Positions 1 to 10,120 of a DNA stretch of 64,000 nucleotides are shown piece after piece. This DNA comes from Alphaproteobacteria bacterium. Lineage in GTDB: Bacteria; Pseudomonadota; Alphaproteobacteria; Micavibrionales; Micavibrionaceae. The notes beneath the pieces are model-generated. The model was given only the letters and a program-made list of their open reading frames with translations, was not told the origin of the DNA and made no database searches. Within the stretch, counting starts at the first letter, position 1; each line of letters opens with the position of its first letter. The position numbers and the translations under genes are program-made. The stretch spans positions 31,510 to 95,509 of the forward strand of contig JABSQP010000003.1 in assembly GCA_013215815.1 (NCBI GenBank), in the 5' to 3' direction.

Positions 1-650
1 CAAAGTTACATGGATCTTCTCGCAATGCTTTATACGCTGTTCAAGCTTGCAAGAACAAAAGGGTGGCTCGCACTTGAATCACACATTGAGCGCCCAGAAG
101 AAAGCACCCTATTCCAACAGTTCCCGTCTTTTCACAAAAACCACCATGCCGTTGTGTTTCTTTGTGATTATTTAAGAATTATTTCTCTGGGGAATGAAAC
201 CCGTTCGAGATTGAAGCCTTGATGGACGAAGAGATTGAAACGATCTCTCATCACGAGCATCACCCAGGTCACGCTCTACAAACGATGGCGGATGGTATTC
301 CTGCCCTTGGTATCGTTGCCGCGGTTCTCGGGGTTATTAAAACAATGTCATCCATTAATGAGCCACCTGAAATTCTGGGTAAGATGATTGGTGGCGCGCT
401 TGTGGGTACATTCCTTGGGGTTTGGCTTGGTTATACATTCGTATCTCCTATTGCTGGCGCTATGACAGGCCGCGCGGAATCTGAAGTCATGTATTACAAA
501 GCCATGAAGGTTGGTATTATCGCATTCCTAAACGGCGCTGCGCCGCAGGTGGCTGTTGAATTCTCTCGTAAGTTCCTACCGCATGATGTACAGCCAGGCT
601 TCTTAGAGCTTGAAGATCACTTAAACGAACTACCAAGCCCATCTGCATAA
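1..650 (+). CDS. motA: Flagellar motor stator protein MotA, 5'-truncated by window edge, with an apparent frameshift near 199-204
   Basis: Frame 1 (1-~201) ...LLAMLYTLFKLARTKGWLALESHIE...FLCDYLRIISLGNET continues in frame 3 as PFEIEALMDEEIETISHHEH...ADGIPALGIVAAVLGVIKTM...; both halves are MotA-like; followed by motB. Confidence 0.9.
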
Positions 651-672
651 GGTAAGGACAGGATAAAGAAGA

Positions 673-1677
673 ATGTCCGGAAACGACGAACTCAATAATA
701 TTATCGTAAAAAAGGTCAAGAAGGTTGATGGTGGCCACCATGGTGGTGCCTGGAAAGTGGCGTATGCTGACTTCGTGACCGCGATGATGGCATTCTTCCT
801 CCTATTGTGGCTTCTCAACGTCTCAACACAAGAGCAACTAGACGGTATCGCGGATTACTTCCAACCATCACCGATGATTTCATCTGACAGCACTGGTGCA
901 GGCGGTGTGCTTGGCGGAACAACGATGGTGACAGAAGGTGCCATGATCTCCGAAAAACAAGATCCTATTACAAAACAAGAATCAGAAACCCCTGCTCTGC
1001 GCCCTGGATCACTACCTCCAAGACCAGAAGAAGCCATCGGTGAAACCGGCAAAAAATTGAGTGAAGAAGAGCTTCTAAAACAGATTAAAGCGTGGGAGGA
1101 CGATGTCTTTAAACAGACACAGGCCGCCCTCGAGCAGGCAATGCAATCAGCAGAGATGAAAGATCTGCAGGAGAGCTTAAGTGTTGATATGACACCTGAA
1201 GGCCTTCGTATTCAAATTATCGACCAAGAAGATAAACCTCTTTTCACAAGTGGCAGCGCAGTGTTGCAAGATCACACAAAACAACTCCTGCGCAAAGTAT
1301 CGAGCGTTATCCTAAAACTTCCCAATGAGCTATCTGTTCGTGGTCACACGGACAGTGTTCCTTATGGCCCAGGCGCACGATACACAAACTGGGAGTTATC
1401 AGCAGATCGTGCAAACTCATCACGCCGCTTCTTACAGAAAAACGGTATTCCGGCGACACGCGTTAATAACGTCGTGGGTAAAGCAGACACAGATCATCTG
1501 TTCCCTGACAACCCACGTGATGGACGTAATCGACGTATTAGCATCATTCTTTTGCATGAACACCTCACAGTTAAAGAAGGTGCAAACATGAGCTCGCGCG
1601 CTGTTAAACGCCTTAAAGAGGAAGAAGTTGAGAAGCAACTATATAAGCGAACAGAGGGCTCAGTCAGCTTCCCATAG
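673..1677 (+). CDS. motB: Flagellar motor protein MotB (OmpA-like C-terminal domain)
   Basis: GGAWKVAYADFVTAMMAFFLLLWLLN plug/TM region and OmpA motif RGHTDSVPY...NWELSADRANSSRRFL. Confidence 0.95.
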   Translation: MSGNDELNNIIVKKVKKVDGGHHGGAWKVAYADFVTAMMAFFLLLWLLNVSTQEQLDGIADYFQPSPMISSDSTGAGGVLGGTTMVTEGAMISEKQDPITKQESETPALRPGSLPPRPEEAIGETGKKLSEEELLKQIKAWEDDVFKQTQAALEQAMQSAEMKDLQESLSVDMTPEGLRIQIIDQEDKPLFTSGSAVLQDHTKQLLRKVSSVILKLPNELSVRGHTDSVPYGPGARYTNWELSADRANSSRRFLQKNGIPATRVNNVVGKADTDHLFPDNPRDGRNRRISIILLHEHLTVKEGANMSSRAVKRLKEEEVEKQLYKRTEGSVSFP

Positions 1678-1696
1678 TATTTTCATAATTTTTATA

Positions 1697-1726
1697 TTGA
1701 CATTAGGTATTCCATTTATGTATACA
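1697..1726 (+). promoter_or_regulatory. Sigma70-like promoter TTGACA-N18-TATACA ending 5 nt before ATG 1732
   Basis: Direct motif match; predicted TSS would fall at or near the start codon. Confidence 0.6.
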
Positions 1727-1731
1727 TAGAT

Positions 1732-2059
1732 ATGCAAAAAATAGATACTAAGGCAATCATTCCACTCAACTCTTTTAGCGAAGACTTCCCTATAGAAGTT
1801 GATGTCGTATATGCAAAACCAGAGCATCCAGACAATCACTTCCCGAAACTTTATAGCCCCGATGCTCAAATAATGTGGGCTCATAAAGATATATGGGGAA
1901 CATGTACGCAGAGAGCTTCTTGAGACTTATCAAGGTCATGCAGACAAGACAAGCTTAGACAGCAGCTTTAATTTCCATGTTCAAACAAACGGAGATCGTG
2001 TCATTGTTAAAACTGATAAGGCTATAGGGCAACTCAAAGCCGAAGCACTCAAAATGTAA
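1732..2059 (+). pseudogene. Hypothetical orphan ORF split by an apparent +1 frameshift near 1890
   Basis: Frame 1 MQKIDTKAIIPL...MWAHKD joins frame 2 YGEHVRRELLETYQGHADKTSLDSSFNFHVQTNGDRVIVKTDKAIGQLKAEALKM* (stop 2057-2059); TTGACA/TATACA promoter directly upstream. Confidence 0.5.
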
Positions 2060-2060
2060 A

Positions 2061-4311
2061 TCAACCAAACTTATTGCTCTTTGGGAAACCATTTGGTGGC
2101 ATACGGCCAGCTTGTGCACGGTTACCAACCCATGGGTTTAGATCTTCAACGAGTGTCTCACCAGAACCGTATTTATAAGACAGCCCATCATCCCACTTAA
2201 AGGTTTTAAAGTCAGCCAAACCGCCATCTTTATAACGCTGCAAGATAACACCGCGCCCTTTACCCATCTCTGGCACTTCTTCCAAAGCAAACACAATCAT
2301 CTTACGGTTACGACCAATCACAGCGATATGATCATGCCCTTCACCTATTGGCTTAGAGATTTTTGCCTCCACCTTGCCGGATACATTGAGGATTTGCTTA
2401 CCGTTCTTCGTTTGCGCTAAAACGTCTTCCATCTTCACGATGAAACCACGCCCATCATCAGCAGCAACTAACAGCTTCTCCCCAGGCTTATACACTTCCA
2501 TATCCACAATATCGGCATCATTCGGCAAGTTCACGAGCAAGCGTAATGGCTCACCAAAACCACGCCCAGGGGGCAGCTCATCTCCGCCGATTGTGTAGAA
2601 GCGCCCGTTCGATCCAAAAACAAGAATCTTATCCGTTGTTTGCGCTTCAATCACAAACTTACCGCGGTCACCGTCCTTATACTTAATGCCTTTTTGAGCG
2701 ATGTCATGGCCCTTCATCGCCTTTACCCACCCCTTAGAAGAACAGATAACAGTGATTGGCTCTTTCTCGATCATTGCTTCTTCAATCGCATCCACATCAA
2801 CAGGTTCTAGCGCCTTACCAATTTTTGTACGGCGCTTACCAAGATCAGTTTTGGGACCGAATGTCTCTTGAAGCTCTTTGATTTGTTTTTTGATGACTGT
2901 CCATTGACGCGCTTCAGATTTAATCAGCTTTTCAAGCGTATCGCGCTCTTTAGAAAGCTCATCATGTTCGCCTTTAAGCTCGATCTCTTGAAGCTTGTTC
3001 AAAGAGCGTAAACGCATATTCAGGATTGCCTCAGCCTGAATTTCAGTAAGGCTAAATTCCTTCATCAACTCTTCTTTTGGCTTATCCTTTGTACGGATAA
3101 TCTTGATGACCTTATCAACGTTCAAGTGAACGGTAAGCAAGCCTTCCAAAACTTCAATACGGTGAAGTACTTTTTCAAGGCGGTATTGTGAGCGGCGAAC
3201 AAGCACTTCTTGCTGGTGATTGAGCCATGATTGGATCGCGCCTTTAAGGCCCATAACCTGTGGCACAAGCGCCAGTATCACTGTAACCCAGCACATTCAG
3301 ATTCATGTTAAAGCGTGTTTCCAGATCTGTCGCACGGAAGAGCGCTTCCATCAGTAGCTCTGCCTCAACATTTTGACTACGCGGCACAAGAACAATGCGG
3401 ATATCTTCCGCGCTTTCATCACGAATATCATCCAGAAGTGGCAGCTTCTTAGATACAATCAGATCTGCGATCTTCTCAATCAAGCGTGACTTTTGAACTT
3501 GATAAGGGATTTCAGTAACAACGATTTGATACGTACCGCGTTTCCCCTCTTCGCGCTCCCATTTCGCACGCAGACGGAAAGAGCCTTTGCCCTCTTCATA
3601 CGCCTTAACAATGTTTTCTTTTGGTTCCACAAGGAGGCCGCCTGTCGGGAAATCAGGCCCTTTGATCAAGGATGCCAGCTTCTTCGGCGATACATCATCT
3701 TCCAGCATCGCCAGCGCCGCGTCGCAGATCTCTGAAACATTAAACGGCGGAATGTTAGTCGCCATACCCACAGCAATACCGCTCGCCCCATTGGCAAGTA
3801 GGTTCGGGAAAGCGCCCGGGAGAACAACCGGCTCATCTTCTGATCCATCATATGTTGGGCGGAAATCAACGGCGTTCTCATCAATGCCTTTGAGCATAAG
3901 TTGCGCAACCGCAGTCAGCTTGGCCTCCGTATAACGCATTGCCGCCGCGTTATCACCGTCAATGTTACCAAAATTACCCTGACCATCGACCAATGGATAG
4001 CGCACAGCAAAATCTTGCGCGAGGCGCACCATCGCATCATAAACGGAAGAATCACCATGCGGGTGATATTTACCAATCACGTCACCGACAACACGCGCAG
4101 ATTTCTTTGGCGCGCCTTCAGGCTTCAAATTCAATTGATACATCGCGTAAAGCAAACGGCGGTGTACCGGCTTCATGCCATCACGCACATCCGGCAGCGC
4201 ACGATCCATAATCGTAGACAGTGCATAGGATAAATAACGCGTTGATAGGATCTCTCCCATCTGCTGATCGATAATCTGAGGTTCGAAGTCGGGTTCTTTT
4301 TTCTTAGCCAT
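2061..4311 (-). CDS. parC: DNA topoisomerase IV subunit A (ParC), apparent frameshift near 3265-3285
   Basis: N-half 3244..4311 ([19 protein letters not shown]...; [12 protein letters not shown]) and C-half 2061..3296 ([43 protein letters not shown]; short ParC C-terminal domain) are one protein in two frames. Confidence 0.9.
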
Positions 4312-4381
4312 GCAGCGTTTCTAACGCGTAGAACGCCTTGTAGCAAGGGTTCAACGCGCTTTTAGCCACAAAACATTGTAT

Positions 4382-4777
4382 TTAATTTACGCTTAAATGC
4401 CCAAAGCCCAATTTAATTTCTACATGTTTCTGCCCATCAACATCTGTAGATGATATCGTAAATTGGGGCGCGCCGAACTCAACATCTTCTGTTGGAGAGT
4501 CTGTTTCTGCACAATAGGCATCAAACGCATGCTTTAGCCCGGCATTAACACCAGCCATTTCTCTTTGAGATGTTCGGATGAATAGCTCTATATCTGAAGA
4601 AGGTAGATCAATTTATGTAACTGAAAAACCATTGCCAATTTCAACAATTACTAAACCTTCAGGATCATCAGAATTCTCCATAGCAATGCTATCCATGATG
4701 TCGTTAGCGGTTAGACCTTCAAAAAGTTCTGTTAAAATGGGCGTATCTAGTATTTCGACGCGTGTTCTTAAAAGCAT
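4382..4777 (-). pseudogene. Hypothetical orphan ORF interrupted by an in-frame TAA at codon 55
   Basis: One frame: MLLRTRVEILDTPILTELFEGLTANDIMDSIAMENSDDPEGLVIVEIGNGFSVT * IDLPSSDIELFIRTSQREMAGVNAGLKHAFDAYCAETDSPTEDVEFGAPQFTISSTDVDGQKHVEIKLGFGHLSVN*; not in supplied ORF track. Confidence 0.5.
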
Positions 4778-4783
4778 TAGACA

Positions 4784-4811
4784 TATATAAAAAATAAATA
4801 AGTTATGTCAA
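4784..4811 (-). promoter_or_regulatory. Promoter TTGACA-N16-TATATA just upstream of ATG 4777
   Basis: Direct motif match on minus strand, 34 nt from -35 start to ATG. Confidence 0.55.
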
Positions 4812-4828
4812 ACAATTTGTGTCAGAAT

Positions 4829-5239
4829 TTATATATCAGCAATCTCTACAGGCTTGCGATCCTCATCAATCGCAACGAAAGTAAACACGCCTTCCGTCAC
4901 TTTGCGTGAGTCTTCAACCTTTTTGGCGCGCGCGCGTGCCCATGATTCCACATGTACAGCGACAGATGTTCGCCCCGTGCGCACGATTTCGGTATAAAAG
5001 CTCACCTCATCACCAACAAAGACAGGCTGGTGAAAGCTCATACTATCCACACTCACCGTAACCACGCGGCATTTAGCCAGTGTTGTTGCCTCAGACGCGC
5101 CTGCCAAATCCATTTGTGATAGCAGCCACCCGCCAAAAATATCTCCATAGGCGTTTGTATCACCCGGCAAGGGAACAACACGAAGTGTTGGTGCTTTTTG
5201 TGGCGGTTGCGCTGAATTATTTTTATCTAGTTCGCTCAT
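4829..5239 (-). CDS. yciA: Acyl-CoA thioesterase, YciA family
   Basis: DTNAYGDIFGGWLLSQMDLAGASEA and VTVSVDSMSFHQPVFVGDEVSFYTE hotdog motifs. Confidence 0.88.
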   Translation of the reverse strand: MSELDKNNSAQPPQKAPTLRVVPLPGDTNAYGDIFGGWLLSQMDLAGASEATTLAKCRVVTVSVDSMSFHQPVFVGDEVSFYTEIVRTGRTSVAVHVESWARARAKKVEDSRKVTEGVFTFVAIDEDRKPVEIADI

Positions 5240-5254
5240 GATTCAATCATATCC

Positions 5255-5611
5255 TTATAATTTATCTATTGGATAATCCATGGAAGTATGAAGTCTTGTA
5301 TTATGACACTCTATAGCCCCCAATTCTCTTTTAGCCCGACCAATATAATATCTTCTTAAAAAGAAATGCAGCAAAAGAAAGATTGTCGGCATCGGCAGCA
5401 ATAATATTGCCTTAAACCAATAGTTATCATACGCAGCAATTCCACGATCATGAAAAACGACAAAGCCACAATTAACAACAGCTAAAATAACAAACAACTT
5501 CGTCATAGCCCCTAATCGCTGTTTCCACTGAAACTCTTCAGCTTGCTTAAAGTAAAAAACATAACGTTCTACCTTCTTACTATCGTTTGCAGGCTGATCA
5601 TTTAATTGCAT
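5255..5611 (-). CDS. Hypothetical small membrane protein
   Basis: Two hydrophobic segments; likely start MQLNDQ (5611) instead of the longer track start at 5644. Confidence 0.5.
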   Translation of the reverse strand: MQLNDQPANDSKKVERYVFYFKQAEEFQWKQRLGAMTKLFVILAVVNCGFVVFHDRGIAAYDNYWFKAILLLPMPTIFLLLHFFLRRYYIGRAKRELGAIECHNTRLHTSMDYPIDKL

Positions 5612-6356
5612 TTTGAATCCTATCGTGAAAAAGCAAGCGCGCATCAGGCACGCCTTTTGTGTGATGGGCGTAGACCCAATGCTGTAAAAAATGCCCTGTC
5701 ATCTTTAGGCCCAATGCAACATCTTGCATCTCACCGGCACCATCGCCGCGCATATTTTCTGAACGCAAAAAATCCGGTAATAACAAAAGCTTATCCCTAT
5801 AAGGCTCAGATTCCTCTTCACTGACGGCGCGGCCTGATTTTGGGCTCACATGCGTCAACGTTGTCGGATCACCATTCGCTGCGCACTTATCAAGCTCTAA
5901 ACGAAAGCCAAGCTCTTTTAGTAAAGCAATTTCCCACATCACGTAAGAAACAGCCCAATAATCGTCCTCTAAGGCCTCCATCAATTGCAACAGACCGTGA
6001 TAAAGACCCGCATGCCCTTCTCTCTCCGGCAATGCCGTATCACATAAACTGCACGCTGATAACAACGCGCCGAGCTTCAATGAATCATCGAGTATCCCTG
6101 CAGGCAATCCACCTTCAGGCTCTAAAGAATAGGTCCCTAAACTATCCGCTACGCGCGCACTCCACTCACATTTCACATGTGAGCCTGGCTCTAGCATGGG
6201 GCGTTTTGTTTTGCTCTGCGCACCATGGACATACCCCGCATGGCGGCCATTCTCTTCGGTTAACAGCGCAACAACCGCGCCCCCTTCCCCATGAGCGCGC
6301 GCACTTAAAACGATGCCTTGATCTGTCCATCTTTCCATGTAAAAGAGTATAACCAT
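5598..6356 (-). CDS. recO: DNA repair protein RecO
   Basis: WTDQGIVLSARAHGEGGAVVALLTEENGRHAGYVHGAQSK RecO N-terminal motif. Confidence 0.9.
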   Translation of the reverse strand: MVILFYMERWTDQGIVLSARAHGEGGAVVALLTEENGRHAGYVHGAQSKTKRPMLEPGSHVKCEWSARVADSLGTYSLEPEGGLPAGILDDSLKLGALLSACSLCDTALPEREGHAGLYHGLLQLMEALEDDYWAVSYVMWEIALLKELGFRLELDKCAANGDPTTLTHVSPKSGRAVSEEESEPYRDKLLLLPDFLRSENMRGDGAGEMQDVALGLKMTGHFLQHWVYAHHTKGVPDARLLFHDRIQNAIK

Positions 6357-7347
6357 GAGTGATATTAAAATCGACGACTTAAGAGACCTTTGTGAGAGGG
6401 CATTAACAAAAAAAGGCGTTTCGCAGGAACACGCCTCTATTGTGGTTGACCATTATCTTGAGAATGAATTATCCGGCAAGACATCTCATGGCATGGTTCG
6501 CGTAGTGCAAGTCGCCGGTGCTATTGATGATATGGCGCTACCTGATCAAGCGCCCTCGGTGGAAAGCGATACTGGCAATACATTGGTTATCAACGGTAAC
6601 ATGAATCTTGGCCCAGTAGTCGGAAAGCGTGTCATGGAAGAATCCATTAAGCGCGCGAAAGAACACGGGCTTTCCTTCGTCGCGACAAAAAAATACTTTG
6701 GTAACACTGGCAGTATGGCCTATTACATGCGCCGCCTTGCGGATCAAAACCTCATCGGCCTCATGAGCTGTAGCTCTGAATGTATGGTTGCTGCGCCATC
6801 TGGGAAAGATCGATTGCTGGGAACAAACCCCATTGGACTTTGTGTGCCTAGTGAGGACGGAAATCATTTCATCGCTGATTTTGCTACATCAGCAATAGCG
6901 TTTGGTAAAATATTGGCAGGTATGGACAAAGGTGAGCCTGTCCCTGAAGGCTGCATCATTGATAAAGACGGTAATCCATCAACAAACCCGAAAGACGCCG
7001 CTAAAGATGGGGCTATTCTGCCACTAGCCGATTACAGAGGCTTTGCACTTGGTTTATTCGTTGAAATGATCAGCATGATGGTGGGCGGAGAAGTCCTGCA
7101 CAACCAAACCTACGGGAAAGATGGCCTCTTCATTATTGCAATAGATCCTGCAAAAATGCGTCCAGACTTTGTAGCTAACGCAAAAGCCGTACTACAACAA
7201 ATGCGCAGCAGCGCTCCAGCTCCCGGACATAACCATGTAAGCCTGCCAGGTGATCGCTCCCTTCAAAAATTAAATGCCTCGACTGAACGCGGCACAATAG
7301 ATGTTGCCGACAAAACTTTGGCCAATATTAAGGAATTAGCCGCATGA
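6355..7347 (+). CDS. Malate/L-lactate dehydrogenase-family (Ldh/YlbC-type) oxidoreductase
   Basis: SHGMVRV...GNTGSMAYYMRRLADQNLIGLMSCSS...GTNPIGLCVPS...LPLADYRGFALGLFVEM. Confidence 0.88.
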   Translation: MSDIKIDDLRDLCERALTKKGVSQEHASIVVDHYLENELSGKTSHGMVRVVQVAGAIDDMALPDQAPSVESDTGNTLVINGNMNLGPVVGKRVMEESIKRAKEHGLSFVATKKYFGNTGSMAYYMRRLADQNLIGLMSCSSECMVAAPSGKDRLLGTNPIGLCVPSEDGNHFIADFATSAIAFGKILAGMDKGEPVPEGCIIDKDGNPSTNPKDAAKDGAILPLADYRGFALGLFVEMISMMVGGEVLHNQTYGKDGLFIIAIDPAKMRPDFVANAKAVLQQMRSSAPAPGHNHVSLPGDRSLQKLNASTERGTIDVADKTLANIKELAA

Positions 7348-8126
7348 AAAATGACATTAAAATAGGTGTCGCCGGATGCGGCGCTCTCGGGTCAATTGTT
7401 GTAAACGCTCTAAACGATGGCATAGAAGGGTTTGATTTTGTTGGAATTTCAGACATTACCAATCCAAACGTTAATGCACCGAATATGAGCTTTGAAGACT
7501 TGGCCGAACAATGCGACTGGGTGGTTGAATGTTTGCCACCAAAGATCGTGCCCGAACTAGCAGAGATCGTCTTAGATAAAGGTAAAACGCTCATCATGAT
7601 CAGTGCGTGTGCTATTTTACTCTATCCTGAATTATATGAGAAAGCACAAAACGCAAAAGGACGTGTTCTCGTTCCTTCTGGCGCCTTATCAGGATTAGAT
7701 GCGGTGGCTGCGTTAAATTGCGCGGGAATTGATAACGCGACGATTGCCACAACAAAGCCACCAAAAGGATTAAGCGGAGCGCCATATATTGTAGAAAACA
7801 ACATTGATTTAGATAACTTAACTGAACCGAAAATGATCTTTAAAGGAAACGCTTTTGAGGCGGCCAAAGCTTTCCCCGCTAACGTTAATGTAGCAGCTAC
7901 CTTGAGTTTAGCAGGCATCGGGCCTGACAAGACGCAAGTGGAAGTCTGGGCAGATCCTAACGCACAAGGCAATGCCCATAAGATTACTGTACAAGGCGGA
8001 ACAAGTACGATTACATCTGAGGTTCTAAACCTGCCAGATCCAAGTAACCCGAAAAGTTCGCAACTAGCCGGTTACTCCATTGTCGCCTTCCTCAAAAAAC
8101 AAGCTGGTAAAATTCAGGTCGTTTAA
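7344..8126 (+). CDS. nadX: L-aspartate dehydrogenase-like protein (NadX family)
   Basis: GVAGCGALGSIVVNAL Rossmann motif; VPSGALSGLDAVAAL; TTKPPKGLSGAPYI; start overlaps previous stop (ATGA). Confidence 0.8.
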   Translation: MKNDIKIGVAGCGALGSIVVNALNDGIEGFDFVGISDITNPNVNAPNMSFEDLAEQCDWVVECLPPKIVPELAEIVLDKGKTLIMISACAILLYPELYEKAQNAKGRVLVPSGALSGLDAVAALNCAGIDNATIATTKPPKGLSGAPYIVENNIDLDNLTEPKMIFKGNAFEAAKAFPANVNVAATLSLAGIGPDKTQVEVWADPNAQGNAHKITVQGGTSTITSEVLNLPDPSNPKSSQLAGYSIVAFLKKQAGKIQVV

Positions 8127-8184
8127 ACTAATTTCCATGAAATTAGTTGACTATTACACGCAATTTAATTATGTAAAAAGTTAA

Positions 8185-8775
8185 ATGGTAACAGAGGCTA
8201 CAGTAACAGAACAACAGCTCTTAAAACGAGTTGAAGAAACAGCGGAAAGACTCAGAGTTTTGCTGGAGACACCTGATTTCCAGCTAACACTTATCGTCTC
8301 ACCTGATGAAAAATTAAAAAAAGACTGGAGAAAACAATTTAATGATAATGAAGATGGCTGGCATTGGGACACCTATATTCATGGGTTAGAAGGAGTCACC
8401 AGTAAGTTTATAGTAGCGGCCTATCAAGGAGAAACCCTTACTGGACTTTGTCTCTACAATAGGCCATTTACGAGCCCTGAGAGATTGAACATTCAAGCAA
8501 TCGAAGGAAAGAGGAGACATAACCCATTAAAAGGCTACACAACGCCGATATTTAATCAGCTTTCTGTTGCAATCGCTAAAAAACTAAGCCTACGAGAAAT
8601 TGGTGTTTTGGGACCTGAACCAAATACGGTAGATCGACACACAAGAGTAATTGATTACCAAAAAGATGGGCAACATCTAGTCGCCCAAATTGATGAAAAT
8701 ACCCAAGTCAATTGGAACGCACAGTTCGAACATCAAAAAGCAAAAGGACTTTATGTGCCTAGGCATGCTCGATAG
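8185..8775 (+). CDS. Hypothetical protein (possibly GNAT-like fold)
   Basis: 196 aa ORF with TTGACT promoter-like element 38 nt upstream; C-terminal half loosely GNAT-like, not confirmed. Confidence 0.6.
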   Translation: MVTEATVTEQQLLKRVEETAERLRVLLETPDFQLTLIVSPDEKLKKDWRKQFNDNEDGWHWDTYIHGLEGVTSKFIVAAYQGETLTGLCLYNRPFTSPERLNIQAIEGKRRHNPLKGYTTPIFNQLSVAIAKKLSLREIGVLGPEPNTVDRHTRVIDYQKDGQHLVAQIDENTQVNWNAQFEHQKAKGLYVPRHAR

Positions 8776-9586
8776 CGCGCCAGATATCAAAAGCTTGTCG
8801 CGTTTCGGCAACATCGTGCACACGAAAAAGTTGAACACCTTTTTCATATCCATGCAGGATAGAGGCGAGAGAACCAGCTAATCGCTTGTCCTCAGGTGTA
8901 CCTGAACATATCTTTTCGATGAAACTTTTACGAGATGTACCAAGAAGTACAGCGCACCCTAAATTATGAAATTTATCAATGTTTTTTAATATCTTAAGAT
9001 TGTCTTCTAAAGTCTTACCAAAACCAATACCAGGATCGATCACGATGTTTTTCTTTTCGATTCCTGCATCTACGCATGCTGATACGCGCTCTTCTAGGTA
9101 AGCATAAACCTCATCAACCACATTGTCATATTCAGGACGATCTTGCATGGTCTCTGGTGACCCCTGCATATGCATCAACATGACCGGTACCTGTGCCTTT
9201 GAAACTACAGATAAAGATTGAACATCATGTGTTAAGGCACTTATATCATTTATAATATCAGCGCCGGTATTGATCGCTTTTTGCATCGTGTCAGCATGGC
9301 GGGTATCGATAGAAATAAGAGTAGAACTACCCGCATCTCGAATTCCCTTTATAACTGGTAATACACGCCCTTGCTCCTCTTCTGGTGTCACAGCTTTTGC
9401 CCCAGGGCGCGTTGACTCACCTCCTATATCAAGGATATGCGCGCCGTCTTCAGCTAATTGAAGGGCATGTTTAATCGCCTTATTAGGATCAATAAATTCA
9501 CCGCCATCTGAAAAACTGTCGGGCGTCACATTAACTACGCCCATAAGGATCGGTTCACCACTTTGCGGATTTAAAAAATCAATCAT
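8759..9586 (-). CDS. folP: Dihydropteroate synthase
   Basis: ILMGVVNVTPDSFSDGGEF; HILDIGGESTRPGA; IVIDPGIGFGKTLEDN. Confidence 0.96.
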   Translation of the reverse strand: MIDFLNPQSGEPILMGVVNVTPDSFSDGGEFIDPNKAIKHALQLAEDGAHILDIGGESTRPGAKAVTPEEEQGRVLPVIKGIRDAGSSTLISIDTRHADTMQKAINTGADIINDISALTHDVQSLSVVSKAQVPVMLMHMQGSPETMQDRPEYDNVVDEVYAYLEERVSACVDAGIEKKNIVIDPGIGFGKTLEDNLKILKNIDKFHNLGCAVLLGTSRKSFIEKICSGTPEDKRLAGSLASILHGYEKGVQLFRVHDVAETRQAFDIWRAIEHA

Positions 9587-10089
9587 AGAGAGACACCTTC
9601 CAACTTTTCTGCTTCCTGATCAGCAGGTAAATCATGAACCATCTTTTTAATATTTTGACCTGATATTGGATGAGTCCAATTTTGAGAAATTTCTTCTAAT
9701 GGACTAAGAACAAATGATCTTTCATGCATCCGCGGGTGAGGAACAATGAGACGTTCTGCTTCTTTAATAACGTCGTTATTGTAGGCAATCAAATCCAAAT
9801 CAAGAAGCCTCGGGGCGTTCTTATAACTACGCACACGCCCAAAATCCTCTTCAATATTCAGCATTACTTGTAAAAGATCGCTCGCAAGCAAGTTTGTTTC
9901 AACAGCTATTACAGCGTTGTGATAGTAAGGCACGTCAGGATCGAATGGCACGGGCGCGGTCAGCCAAATCGAAGATCTAGCAACAACACTAATTCCAACG
10001 CTCTCAATAGCCCTCACAGCGATTCTGAGCGTATCTGCAGGCTCTCCAAAGCGGCTAGGAAGATTGGCGCCAAGGGCAATGATAATCAT
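9583..10089 (-). CDS. folK: 2-amino-4-hydroxy-6-hydroxymethyldihydropteridine pyrophosphokinase
   Basis: MIIIALGANLPS; RLLDLDLIAYN; VPHPRMHERSFVLSPL; 4-nt overlap with folP. Confidence 0.95.
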   Translation of the reverse strand: MIIIALGANLPSRFGEPADTLRIAVRAIESVGISVVARSSIWLTAPVPFDPDVPYYHNAVIAVETNLLASDLLQVMLNIEEDFGRVRSYKNAPRLLDLDLIAYNNDVIKEAERLIVPHPRMHERSFVLSPLEEISQNWTHPISGQNIKKMVHDLPADQEAEKLEGVSL

Positions 10090-10120
10090 AAAAAATGCCT
10101 TCTGTTAAAAACGAAGGCAT
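10090..10120 (-). terminator. Intrinsic terminator-like hairpin ATGCCTTC-GTTTTTAACA-GAAGGCAT-TTTTT abutting folK ATG
   Basis: 8-bp perfect stem plus T-run on minus strand, between the YcbK-family gene stop and folK start. Confidence 0.75.

Noticed and set aside
5840-6352. 170-aa plus-strand ORF
   Set aside because: Fully antisense to recO, His/Ser/Leu-rich shadow translation.
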